DNA of 21,871 bases, from contig RFXC01000045.1 of NCBI GenBank assembly GCA_009921765.1, forward strand, positions 1 to 21,871, in the 5' to 3' direction. Shown piece by piece: positions 14,867-21,871 of this stretch (position 1 is the stretch's first letter; each line of letters starts with the position of its first letter). A program made the position numbers and the translations under genes. The DNA is from Betaproteobacteria bacterium. Lineage in GTDB: Bacteria > Pseudomonadota > Gammaproteobacteria > Burkholderiales > Burkholderiaceae. The notes under the pieces were generated by a model that worked only from the letters and a program-made list of their open reading frames with translations, ran no database searches and was not told the origin of the DNA.

Positions 14867-14907
14867 ACCGGCGTCCTCGTTGATGGTGTTGCAGGTTAGA
14901 GCGTGCG

Positions 14908-14919
14908 GCACGATCGTGC
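14908..14919. promoter_or_regulatory. 12-bp perfect palindrome upstream of the small protein/methyltransferase pair
   Basis: GCACGATCGTGC is a perfect 12-base dyad about 40 bp upstream of the small gene's start and about 50 bp past the hutF stop codon. Its position suits an operator for the minus-strand unit. No regulator can be named, and its core CGATCG is common in G/C-rich genomes. Confidence 0.3.
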
Positions 14920-14959
14920 ATCGCGCGTTCCGAAGATTGAAAGGCAGCGGGTTGGACGA

Positions 14960-16384
14960 CTAGTCGGTAGCGGCCGCGAGTGTCTGCATCGTGGCGACAA
15001 ACGCTTCGCGATACGCCGAGCGGCCCGTGTGCAGGCTGGCTGCCACGCGCTGCCGCCCGGCCACCCAGACCTCGGCAAAGGGCGGCGCCTCGCAAGCAAA
15101 GAGGGCGGCATCGATGAGCTCAGGCGGCGCCACGCCGAGCAGACCGCCCGCCTGGGGGTCGAGCACCAGACAGTCGGCTCGGGCACCTACCTTGAGACCC
15201 CAGGCCTGATCGCGAAAGCCGGCCGCGGCGGCGCCCGCGCCGAGCACGCTGCGCACGAGCGCAGCACCGGTGGATGCGGCCCCGGCGCCGGGGTCGGCAG
15301 CAATGTTGCGCCGCTCGAGTGCGAGCCGCTGCCCATACTCCAGCAGCCGGAGTTCCTGCGGCCAGTTGCGCTGCACATGGCTGTCGGAGCCGATGGACAT
15401 CGGCACGCCACGCGCCCGCCATGCTTCGAAATCGAAGCGGCCGTCGCCCAGGTCGGCTTCCGTGCTCGGGCACACCACCACGCCGGCGCCCGTGGCGGCA
15501 ATTGCGTCGATCTCGGGTGGGGCGGCGTGCGTGGCGTGCACCAGATGCCATCGGGCATCAAGTTGCACATTGGCTGCGAGCCAGGCGATTGGCCGCTGTC
15601 CGGTGGCCGCGAGGCAGTCGCGGACTTCGGCCTGCTGCTCGGCGACATGGATGTGAATCGGACCCTTGTCACCTTCGCAGGCACGGGCCAGCTGGCTGAT
15701 GGCCGCCGGCGAGGCCGCGCGCAAGGAATGAATCGCAACACCGGCCGACACGTTGGGCAGGTGCCAGCTTCGGACCGCATCGCGAATCGCAAGCACCTCG
15801 TGCACGGTGGTCCGAAAGCGCCGTTGACGCACCGCCAGATCGGGCGCGTTGAAACCGGCGCGTTCGTAGAGCACCGGAAGCAACGTGAGTCCGATGCCGG
15901 TGTCGGCAGCCGCCTCGCTCAAAGCCCGGCTCATGATGAACGGATCAGCGTGCGGGCGGCCGTCCCGGTTGTGATGGAGGTAGTGAAACTCGCAGACCTG
16001 CGTGTAGCCGCCCTCCAGAAGCTCGGTGTAGAGCAGCGCGGCGATTGCGCGAAGCTGCTCGGGATTGATACGAAGCGCAAGCGAATACATCTGCTCGCGC
16101 CAGGACCAGAAGTCGTCCTGGGCGGCATCGCGCCGATGCGTGAGGCCCGCAAAGCCGCGCTGAAAAGCATGGCTGTGCGCGTTGACGAGGCCCGGCAGGG
16201 TTGGCCCGGGCAGCCGATAGTCGGCTGGCGACGGATCCACGTCCGCCGTGATCGCGGACCAATGGCCGAGTGCGTCGATCTCGAAGCGCACGCGCGTTTG
16301 CCATTGTTCGTCGATCCATGCGGAGGGCGCCCACAACTGCCTCGGAAGCTGGGCCGCGGGAGCAGTGGTGCGATCGGCGCTCAA
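14960..16384 (-). CDS. hutF: Formimidoylglutamate deiminase
   Basis: HutF hydrolyses N-formimino-L-glutamate to N-formyl-L-glutamate and ammonia, the step that distinguishes the five-step histidine route. The 474-residue protein is an amidohydrolase with metal ligands His70 and His72 in LVNAHSHAFQRGFAGL, the HutF-type DFWSWREQMY at 91-100, His246 and Glu249 in IHIHVAEQ, His283 in LVHATH and Asp334 in GSDSH. The start I favour is a TTG at 16384 that overlaps the hutG stop (TTGA) and has GGAG six bases before it. It yields an N-terminus (LWAPSAWIDEQWQTRVRFEI) of normal family length. The frame remains open well upstream inside hutG, but that part has no family resemblance. It is the last gene of the hutCDIGF operon. 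Confidence 0.93.
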   Translation of the reverse strand: MSADRTTAPAAQLPRQLWAPSAWIDEQWQTRVRFEIDALGHWSAITADVDPSPADYRLPGPTLPGLVNAHSHAFQRGFAGLTHRRDAAQDDFWSWREQMYSLALRINPEQLRAIAALLYTELLEGGYTQVCEFHYLHHNRDGRPHADPFIMSRALSEAAADTGIGLTLLPVLYERAGFNAPDLAVRQRRFRTTVHEVLAIRDAVRSWHLPNVSAGVAIHSLRAASPAAISQLARACEGDKGPIHIHVAEQQAEVRDCLAATGQRPIAWLAANVQLDARWHLVHATHAAPPEIDAIAATGAGVVVCPSTEADLGDGRFDFEAWRARGVPMSIGSDSHVQRNWPQELRLLEYGQRLALERRNIAADPGAGAASTGAALVRSVLGAGAAAAGFRDQAWGLKVGARADCLVLDPQAGGLLGVAPPELIDAALFACEAPPFAEVWVAGRQRVAASLHTGRSAYREAFVATMQTLAAATD

Positions 16385-17202
16385 TGCGGACTCCAGTCGC
16401 GAAGCGCCCTGATGAGCGAGTCGAGGAGTGGCGTGACCGCCGCCGAGCGTGCCGGGTGCCAGAGGTAGGGCGGATCTTCGAGCATGTACGCGCGCCAGCT
16501 CATTTCGAGTTGCACGGCGTGCACGCTCGCCTCGGGGCGGCCGTAGGTGCGGGTGATGTGACCGCCCTTGAAGCGGCCATCGATGACCCAGCTGTAGCTT
16601 GACTGCCTGGCGAACACTGCCTCGACCGCAGTTCGCAGCGAAGGCGCGCAACTCGCCCCCGACGCCGTACCGATGTTCATGTCGGGGAGCTGCCCGGGAA
16701 AGAGCCAGGGCAGTTCGCCCTTGATGCTGTGCGCATCGAACAGCACCGCGTGCCCATGCTCGCCGCGCAGCCGCTCGAGCTCGGCGGCGAGCGCCTGGTG
16801 ATAGGGCTGCCACCAGGACATCACGCGCTCGCTGACCTCGGCCGGGTTGGGCTCGCAGCCGCTTCGGTAGAGGGGCTCGCCAGTGAAGAATCGTGTGGGG
16901 CAGAGTTCGGTGTTGTTCTGGCCCGGATACATGGGCTGGTTGTCGCTCGGGCGGTTGAGATCGATGACGTAACGGCTGGTGGACGGAATGAGAAGGCCTG
17001 CACCCAGCGCGTGCGCGAAGCCATAGAGCCGATCCAGGTTCCAGTCGGTGTCTTCGACCTCCAGTGCACGGGGCACGAGACGGTGACGAAACTGCTCGGG
17101 GATGAACTGCCCGACGTGTGGGAAGCTGATCAGAAGCGGTGAGCTGCCGCGATGCAATTCAAAGCGTGCCGATGAGGGTGCCAGGGGGCGGTGGTCGGTC
17201 AT
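16381..17202 (-). CDS. hutG: N-formylglutamate deformylase (amidohydrolase)
   Basis: HutG hydrolyses N-formyl-L-glutamate to L-glutamate and formate, the last step of the pathway. The 273-residue protein has the family motifs: ISFPHVGQFIP at 25-35 (His29), DTDWNLDRLYGFA at 51-63, VIDLNRPSDNQPMYPGQ at 79-95, LFDAHSIKGELPW at 154-166 (His158 as metal ligand), FKGGHITRTYGRPE at 211-224, and QLEMSWRAYM at 231-240. The ATG at 17202 lies 7 bp after the hutI stop and gives the normal length; upstream in-frame codons fall inside hutI. It overlaps hutF by 4 bp, so the HutF and HutG steps are translationally coupled. Cytoplasmic, no signal peptide. Confidence 0.95.
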   Translation of the reverse strand: MTDHRPLAPSSARFELHRGSSPLLISFPHVGQFIPEQFRHRLVPRALEVEDTDWNLDRLYGFAHALGAGLLIPSTSRYVIDLNRPSDNQPMYPGQNNTELCPTRFFTGEPLYRSGCEPNPAEVSERVMSWWQPYHQALAAELERLRGEHGHAVLFDAHSIKGELPWLFPGQLPDMNIGTASGASCAPSLRTAVEAVFARQSSYSWVIDGRFKGGHITRTYGRPEASVHAVQLEMSWRAYMLEDPPYLWHPARSAAVTPLLDSLIRALRDWSPH

Positions 17203-17209
17203 GAGCGGA

Positions 17210-18466
17210 TCACCCGGGTGTGGGTTGCTGGGCTGCAAGGGGCGCTGGGCGGGGCAGTCCCCCATGGACGCTTCCCACGCACGGTGCGTGTCCAAAGCGG
17301 TAGGCGATTTCGCGCGGATGCTCGGCGTCCCAGATGGCGAGGTCGGCGCGCATCCCCGCCATCAGGCGGCCGCGATCGGCGAGACCCAGCGCCCGGGCGG
17401 CGTTCACCGTGACCCCACGCCAGGCTTCCTCGGGCGTGAGCCTGAACAGCGTGCAGGCCATGTTGAGCATCAAAATGAGCGACAGCGCAGGCGATGATCC
17501 GGGGTTGTGGTCGGTGGCAATTGCGACGGGCACGCCCGCTTCACGCAAGGCCTGGACCGGCGGCAAACGGGTTTCCCGAATGAAGTAGTAGGCGCCTGGC
17601 AGCAGCACGGCCACGGTTCCGGCTGCACGCATGGCCGCGATCCCTGCATTGGAGAGATATTCAAGATGGTCGCAGCTGAGCGCACCGTATTCGGCAGCGA
17701 GCCTGGCGCCTTCCTGGTTGCTCAGCTGCTCGGCATGGAGTTTGACCGGCAGGCCAAGGGCGCGGGCGCGGTCGAACACGCGCCGGGTCTGCTCAGGCGT
17801 GAAGCCGATCGTGTCGCAGAACACATCGACCGCGTCGACCAGCCGGCTGTGCTGCTGTGCGGCCAGCCATGAACAGACCTCGTTGATGTAGTCATCGGGG
17901 CGGCCGGCGAATTCGTCGGGGAGGGCATGTGCGCCAAGCGAAGTGGTGCGTACCGACACCGGGAGCTCGGCGCCCAGGCGTCTTGCCACGGCGAGACAAC
18001 GTGCCTCATGGACCTGGTCGAGTCCGTAGCCCGACTTGATTTCGATGGTGGTGACGCCCTCGGCCATCAGGACGCGGGCGCGCTGGGCGGCAAGCTGGAA
18101 CAGGGTCTCGTCGCTTGCCAGCCTGGTGGCGCGCACGGTGGAGCGGATGCCGCCGCCTGCGCGGGCGATCTCTTCGTAGGTGGCGCCCGTGAGGCGAAGC
18201 TCGAACTCGGCCGCCCGGTCACCGCCGTAGACCAGATGCGTGTGCGGATCGATCAGTCCTGGTGTGACCAATGCCCCGCCCAGGTCGATTTCCTGGTGGG
18301 GGGTAGCGGTTGCCGGCAGATCGGATGCGCGCCCCAGCCACACGATACGGTCGCCCTCGGCGAGCAGCGCGCCGTCCTCAATCAGCCCCCACCCAGACGC
18401 CTCCGCGAAGGTGGCAAGCCGGGCGCCTCGCCAGAGCGTGCATTCAGGCTTTCGCGATGGGCTCAT
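17210..18466 (-). CDS. hutI: Imidazolonepropionase
   Basis: HutI opens the ring of 4-imidazolone-5-propionate to give N-formimino-L-glutamate. The 418-residue amidohydrolase shows the metal site His75 and His77 in [14 protein letters not shown], followed by [21 protein letters not shown], which is diagnostic for HutI. Later come EIKSGYGLD at 142-150, His244 and Glu247 in [18 protein letters not shown] with His267, and [10 protein letters not shown] at 317-326 with Asp319. The ATG at 18466 overlaps the hutD stop (ATGA). The extra C-terminal tail of about 25 residues rich in Pro/Ala/Gln looks dispensable. Third gene of the minus-strand hut operon. Confidence 0.96.
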   Translation of the reverse strand: MSPSRKPECTLWRGARLATFAEASGWGLIEDGALLAEGDRIVWLGRASDLPATATPHQEIDLGGALVTPGLIDPHTHLVYGGDRAAEFELRLTGATYEEIARAGGGIRSTVRATRLASDETLFQLAAQRARVLMAEGVTTIEIKSGYGLDQVHEARCLAVARRLGAELPVSVRTTSLGAHALPDEFAGRPDDYINEVCSWLAAQQHSRLVDAVDVFCDTIGFTPEQTRRVFDRARALGLPVKLHAEQLSNQEGARLAAEYGALSCDHLEYLSNAGIAAMRAAGTVAVLLPGAYYFIRETRLPPVQALREAGVPVAIATDHNPGSSPALSLILMLNMACTLFRLTPEEAWRGVTVNAARALGLADRGRLMAGMRADLAIWDAEHPREIAYRFGHAPCVGSVHGGLPRPAPLAAQQPTPG

Positions 18467-19113
18467 GACGCGGTCTCCGGTGAAAGCAGGGCGAGCCAGA
18501 AGGCCTGGTCCCCGGCGATCAGCCGCCAGGGCGGGGTGGCTTGCTCGCGCCAAGGTGCCGTCCGAACGCCCGGTGCTGCGCTCCAGCAGAGCGTGCCTGC
18601 ACTCAGGCGTTGCGGGGGGCTGGAATCGTCGAACTGCACTTCTGCCGTCTGGAAGACGAACAGGCCGCGCCACTGCGCCTCCGCAGCAAAGGTCGACCCC
18701 GGAGGGGCTGCAAGCAGGGTGACCCGCCCGCCGGTGCGGCGCCCCATCAGGTTGAGGTCGCGCGTGGGCCCCCGAAGGAGGTGGCAAGCGATGGGCGCCT
18801 CGCCCGCGAAGGCGATCGGTGGGTCGCCAATTCTCTGGCGGTGCGGGCCACCGGGCAGATCGAGCTCAACGCCTTCGCCCTCCAACACGGCAAAGCAGCG
18901 GTCAATGCCCGGAAAGCTTGAAAACGGGCCGTCCTGCGTGATGTCGGCCACGCTGACCCTCACGTTCCAGGGCGGGTTGCCGTTGGCCGGGTGGCCTGGT
19001 GGGGCCCAGGCGAGGAGTTCGCGCGTGACCCCGCCGCCGTTTTTCCAGGGCAGGGCCGGGCATTGGGCGAGCTCGACCCGGTGAACGATAGGGTGCGGCG
19101 ATGCGGCAGCCAT
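18463..19113 (-). CDS. hutD: HutD/Ves family protein
   Basis: This 216-residue bicupin-like protein of the HutD family begins with the family hallmark [16 protein letters not shown] (about 21-36), followed by [31 protein letters not shown]. HutD is found in many proteobacterial hut loci. In Pseudomonas it was proposed to limit hut expression, perhaps by binding formylglutamate or a related intermediate, but no enzyme activity is established. The ATG at 19113 overlaps the hutC stop by one base (TGATG), and its own stop overlaps hutI (ATGA), so it is translated between repressor and enzyme. Longer upstream starts lie inside hutC. Confidence 0.92.
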   Translation of the reverse strand: MAAASPHPIVHRVELAQCPALPWKNGGGVTRELLAWAPPGHPANGNPPWNVRVSVADITQDGPFSSFPGIDRCFAVLEGEGVELDLPGGPHRQRIGDPPIAFAGEAPIACHLLRGPTRDLNLMGRRTGGRVTLLAAPPGSTFAAEAQWRGLFVFQTAEVQFDDSSPPQRLSAGTLCWSAAPGVRTAPWREQATPPWRLIAGDQAFWLALLSPETAS

Positions 19114-19838
19114 CAGGGGTTGAACTCCCCCGACAACTGGTAACGCGCGCCCGGATGGACCAGCCGGGCGAGGGTGATCACCGCATTGCGGGTGAAGGTG
19201 CGCCGAACCATGATGAGACAGGGATCGGCGCGACGGATACGAAGCAGCCGCGCCTCGAGCGGGGTGGGGAGCGCCGACTCGATGGTGTACTGCGCCCGCC
19301 AGAGCGCAGTGTGGCGAAACAGATAGCGCGTGGGTGTGAGGCGCGAGAAATCGGCATCGAGGTAACCGGGCGCGCAGGCCGGGTTCACGAAGCGGTCCTC
19401 GCACTGCAGTGGCTGATTGTTTTCAAAGTGAACGATACGCGTGTGAAAGACCCGATCGCCTGCGGCAAGACCGAGCTGAGCCGCGAGTTCGACGCTGGCG
19501 GTTTCGGCCGCCTGGTGCTCGACCCAGGCGCGATGGCGGTGTCCGCGCGACTCGATTTCTTCCTGCAGGTCGCGAATGGTGAGCGTGCTCGAGACCCGGT
19601 GCAGGGGCGCTGCAAACGACCCCACGCCCTGCACGCGCTCGATCAGGCCTTCAGCCTGCAGTTCTTTCAGTGCCCGGCCCACCGTCATTCGGCTGACGCC
19701 GAACCGCCCGACCAGTTCGGCTTCGGAGGGCATGCGGCTCCCCGGTGGCCAGCGCTCTTCGGCGAGACCTTCTTTCAGATGACGCTTGATACGGGCGAAC
19801 GGGGGTTCGGCAGCGGGCAGTGGCAAGGCGGTTCGCAT
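19113..19838 (-). CDS. hutC: Histidine utilisation repressor, GntR family (HutC)
   Basis: HutC represses hut genes until urocanate binds. The protein of about 241 residues has an N-terminal winged helix-turn-helix (about 14-80: PFARIKRHLKEGL, PSEAELVGRFGVSRMTVGRALKELQAEGLIERVQGVGSF). A C-terminal UTRA ligand domain of the HutC subfamily spans about 90-235 (CEDRFVNPACAPGYLDADF, PTRYLFRH, RRTFTRNAVITLARLVHPG). I place the start at the ATG 19838; a GTG immediately before it (19841) would add one residue. No Shine-Dalgarno sequence is visible, and a good -10 candidate ends 7 bp upstream, so the mRNA may be leaderless. As first gene of its operon it is probably autoregulated through the operator just upstream. 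Confidence 0.95.
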   Translation of the reverse strand: MRTALPLPAAEPPFARIKRHLKEGLAEERWPPGSRMPSEAELVGRFGVSRMTVGRALKELQAEGLIERVQGVGSFAAPLHRVSSTLTIRDLQEEIESRGHRHRAWVEHQAAETASVELAAQLGLAAGDRVFHTRIVHFENNQPLQCEDRFVNPACAPGYLDADFSRLTPTRYLFRHTALWRAQYTIESALPTPLEARLLRIRRADPCLIMVRRTFTRNAVITLARLVHPGARYQLSGEFNP

Positions 19839-19844
19839 CACCGC

Positions 19845-19873
19845 AATTTACTTGCCCAGACCTGTCTAGACAA
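19845..19873 (-). promoter_or_regulatory. Candidate hutC-operon promoter
   Basis: On the minus strand TTGTCT (19873-19868) and TAAATT (19850-19845) are spaced by 17 bp. The -35 hexamer lies within the operator palindrome. Transcription would start about at the hutC start codon. Confidence 0.4.
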
Positions 19874-19874
19874 G
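19851..19874. promoter_or_regulatory. Probable HutC operator, two overlapping sites
   Basis: The main site CCTGTCTAGACAAG (19861-19874) contains the perfect palindrome TGTCTAGACA (19863-19872). It fits the TTGT-N4-ACAA pattern bound by HutC-subfamily GntR regulators. A weaker copy, CTTGCCCAGACCTG (19851-19864), is offset by 10 bp, one DNA turn. It agrees at 10 of 14 positions with the symmetric form CTTGTCTAGACAAG. Both lie between the divergent hutC and hutU genes and inside both promoter candidates. Confidence 0.7.
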
Positions 19875-19880
19875 TAGAGT
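19852..19880 (+). promoter_or_regulatory. Candidate hutU-hutH promoter
   Basis: TTGCCC (19852-19857) and TAGAGT (19875-19880) are 17 bp apart, with the operator palindrome filling the spacer. It lies 34 bp upstream of hutU. Bound repressor would block RNA polymerase directly. Confidence 0.4.
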
Positions 19881-19913
19881 GCGTGGGGTCAGTCCCGAAA
19901 TCCGAGGCTCCTC

Positions 19914-21644
19914 ATGAATGACATCGCCAATCCCCAGGCGCTGGCAGCGCGTCTTCCCGGGTCATCAACCGCCGGTCCGCATCCGGTCCGTTCGCCGCGT
20001 GGCACCCAACTCAGCTGCGCCAACTGGCTCATCGAGGCGGCGTACCGCATGATCCAGAACAACCTGGATCCTGAGGTGGCCGAAAACCCCGATGCGCTGG
20101 TGGTGTACGGCGGCATTGGCAAGGCGGCCCGCAACTGGGAGAGTTTCGAGGCGATCCTCGCCGCGCTTCGCAGACTGAAGGCCGATGAATCGCTCCTCAT
20201 CCAGAGCGGCAAGCCAGTGGGCATTTTTCGCACCATCGAAGACGCCCCCCGGGTGCTGATCGCCAATTCGAATCTGGTTCCCCGCTGGTCCACCTGGGAA
20301 CATTTTCATGAGCTCGACCGTCAGGGGCTCATGATGTACGGCCAGATGACTGCTGGTTCCTGGATCTACATCGGCAGCCAGGGCATCATTCAGGGCACTT
20401 ACGAAACCTTTGTCGAAGCGGCGCGTCAGCACTATCAGGGAAGCCTCAACGGACGCTGGATCCTGTCTGCGGGGCTGGGTGGCATGGGCGGCGCGCAGCC
20501 GCTCGCGGCGAGTTTTGCCGGAGCCAGCTCGCTCATCATCGAGTGTCAGCAGAGCCGGATCGATTTCCGGCTGAAAACCCGGTATGTCGACGAGCAGGCG
20601 AAGGACCTCGACGACGCGCTCGCCCGCGTTCAGGCGCACAGCAAGGCAGGTCGGGCGGTGTCGGTGGCGCTCCTCGGCAACGCTGCCGAGTTGTTGCCCG
20701 AGCTGGCCCGTCGCGCGCAGTCGGGCGGTCCGCGTCCCGATCTGGTCACCGATCAGACCTCGGCACACGATCTCATCAACGGCTATCTGCCGCCCGGCTG
20801 GAGTGTGAACCAGTGGCGTGCCGCGCAGGCCGATCCGTCCCAGCATGCCGCCCTTCGCCAGGCCGCGTCACTGGGGTGCGCCCAGCATGTGCGGGCCATG
20901 CTGGCGTTTCAGCGAATGGGCATTCCCACGGTCGACTACGGCAACAACATCCGGCAGGTGGCCTTCGATGCGGGGGTCGCCGACGCGTTCGACTATCCAG
21001 GCTTCGTTCCAGCCTATATCCGGCCGCTGTTCTGCAGGGGCAAGGGACCGTTCCGATGGGTGGCGCTGTCGGGCGATCCGGAAGACATCCGCCGCACCGA
21101 CGCCAAGATGAAGGCGTTGTTCCCGGACGATGCGCATCTTCATCGCTGGCTGGACATGGCGGGCGAACGGATCGCCTTCCAGGGGCTGCCGGCCCGAATC
21201 TGCTGGATTGGCCTGGGCGAGCGGCACCGCGCGGGTCTCGCCTTCAATGAAATGGTTCGCACGGGCGAACTCAAGGCGCCGATCGTGATCGGCCGGGATC
21301 ATCTCGACAGCGGATCGGTGGCAAGCCCCAATCGCGAAACCGAGGCCATGCTCGATGGCTCGGATGCGGTGTCCGACTGGCCGCTCCTGAACGCGCTCCT
21401 CAACACGGCGGGCGGCGCCACTTGGGTGAGCCTGCACCATGGCGGCGGCGTCGGCATGGGGTACTCCCAGCATGCGGGGGTGGTGATTGTGTGTGACGGC
21501 ACCGACGCCGCGGCCCGCCGCATTGAGCGCGTGCTCTGGAACGATCCCGGCACCGGGGTGATGCGTCATGCCGACGCGGGGTACGAGTCTGCGGTGCAGT
21601 GCGCGCAGCAAAGCGGGCTCGATCTGCCCATGATCGCCCGCTGA
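19914..21644 (+). CDS. hutU: Urocanate hydratase
   Basis: HutU adds water to urocanate to form 4-imidazolone-5-propionate, using tightly bound NAD as electrophile. The 576-residue protein matches the family along its whole length: QTWR-region equivalent [13 protein letters not shown], then [25 protein letters not shown], the NAD-binding [10 protein letters not shown] (about 187-196), [34 protein letters not shown], and [22 protein letters not shown] contains Cys430, which appears to be the equivalent of the active-site Cys410 of the Pseudomonas putida enzyme. The roughly 20 extra N-terminal residues account for the shift. The ATG at 19914 has GAGG seven bases upstream. It is divergent from hutC and followed after 57 bp by hutH. 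Confidence 0.97.
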   Translation: MNDIANPQALAARLPGSSTAGPHPVRSPRGTQLSCANWLIEAAYRMIQNNLDPEVAENPDALVVYGGIGKAARNWESFEAILAALRRLKADESLLIQSGKPVGIFRTIEDAPRVLIANSNLVPRWSTWEHFHELDRQGLMMYGQMTAGSWIYIGSQGIIQGTYETFVEAARQHYQGSLNGRWILSAGLGGMGGAQPLAASFAGASSLIIECQQSRIDFRLKTRYVDEQAKDLDDALARVQAHSKAGRAVSVALLGNAAELLPELARRAQSGGPRPDLVTDQTSAHDLINGYLPPGWSVNQWRAAQADPSQHAALRQAASLGCAQHVRAMLAFQRMGIPTVDYGNNIRQVAFDAGVADAFDYPGFVPAYIRPLFCRGKGPFRWVALSGDPEDIRRTDAKMKALFPDDAHLHRWLDMAGERIAFQGLPARICWIGLGERHRAGLAFNEMVRTGELKAPIVIGRDHLDSGSVASPNRETEAMLDGSDAVSDWPLLNALLNTAGGATWVSLHHGGGVGMGYSQHAGVVIVCDGTDAAARRIERVLWNDPGTGVMRHADAGYESAVQCAQQSGLDLPMIAR

Positions 21645-21701
21645 TGGCACTGTGCGTGCAGCACGGGGTTGTGCGGTGAACGTTCAGGCAACGGGTTGGC
21701 C

Positions 21702-21871
21702 ATGCGCCTGACGCCGGGGGCGTTGACACTTGCACAGTTGCGTGCGATTCACGCTGCCGACCTATCGTTTGCGCTCGAACTCGACGAGCAGTGCCTGCCC
21801 GCCGTTCAGGCGGCTGCCCGGGCGGTGGAGCAGGTGCTTGCGAGCGGGCTGCCGGTCTATGGTGTGAACAC
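21702..21871 (+). CDS. hutH: Histidine ammonia-lyase, N-terminal fragment (cut by right edge)
   Basis: HutH removes ammonia from histidine to give urocanate, the first pathway step. Only 56 complete codons are visible. They show LTPGALTLAQLRAIH, a helix, and then VLASGLPVYGVNT, which is the start of the lyase signature YGVNTGFG. The Ala-Ser-Gly triad that forms the MIO cofactor lies beyond the window. The ATG at 21702 is my choice; a TTG two codons upstream is an alternative, and the ribosome-binding site is weak. Position after hutU in the same direction supports a hutUH operon. Confidence 0.9.
   Translation, partial: MRLTPGALTLAQLRAIHAADLSFALELDEQCLPAVQAAARAVEQVLASGLPVYGVN

Noticed and set aside
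14903..16468. A 521-codon plus-strand open frame opposite hutF
   Set aside because: hutF on the other strand has complete catalytic motifs, and this frame has none. It is a typical mirror frame of G+C-rich genes.
16385..16813. A long N-terminal extension of HutF reaching into hutG
   Set aside because: The extra 143 residues are out-of-frame hutG sequence without HutF similarity. The TTG start with a good ribosome-binding site explains the normal family length.
1..21871. CRISPR arrays, insertion sequences, tRNA or rRNA genes, phage or plasmid functions
   Set aside because: I saw no direct-repeat arrays, transposase motifs, tRNA-like cloverleafs or phage genes on either strand. The window reads as ordinary metabolic chromosome.

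Overview
This is a gene-dense, high-G+C stretch (about two thirds G+C by eye) of a proteobacterial chromosome. It is most likely from a betaproteobacterium of the order Burkholderiales. That assignment is an inference from three things: a TctC/Bug-type periplasmic binding protein, a histidine-utilisation locus of the HutF/HutG type, and the codon bias. I see no mobile elements, tRNA, rRNA or CRISPR. No stretch over 300 bases lacks a gene; the longest gap is about 240 bases (5498-5740).

Region 1 (1-5497, minus strand) is one probable operon. Read from right to left it encodes a UgpC/MalK-type ATPase, a UgpB-like binding protein, two permeases (UgpA-like, UgpE-like), an endonuclease/exonuclease/phosphatase-fold enzyme and the start of a D-2-hydroxyacid dehydrogenase that runs off the left edge. 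It looks like an uptake system for glycerol-3-phosphate or a related phosphate ester or sugar, with two dedicated enzymes at the end. A 10-bp stem-loop lies between the binding-protein and permease genes.

Region 2 (5741-12310) is an oxidative catabolism block. It holds a cupin protein (+), then on the minus strand an acyl-CoA ligase followed by a two-subunit molybdenum hydroxylase of the IorAB type, whose large subunit has a Tat signal. An FAD-linked oxidase (GlcD/VAO type) is transcribed divergently from the ligase. The substrate cannot be read from the sequence; an aromatic or heteroaromatic carboxylate is a reasonable guess.

Region 3 (12330-14866, minus) holds a small proline-rich protein of unknown function, a class I SAM-dependent methyltransferase and a TctC/Bug solute-binding protein.

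Region 4 (14960-21871) is a histidine-degradation locus. The tightly overlapping minus-strand operon hutC-hutD-hutI-hutG-hutF faces away from a plus-strand hutU-hutH operon, with hutH cut by the right edge. With HutF and HutG, the cell converts histidine to glutamate through urocanate, imidazolonepropionate, formiminoglutamate and formylglutamate (the five-step route). The 75-bp hutC/hutU intergenic region carries a strong palindromic operator, an overlapping second copy and two back-to-back promoter candidates, so HutC probably controls both operons and itself.
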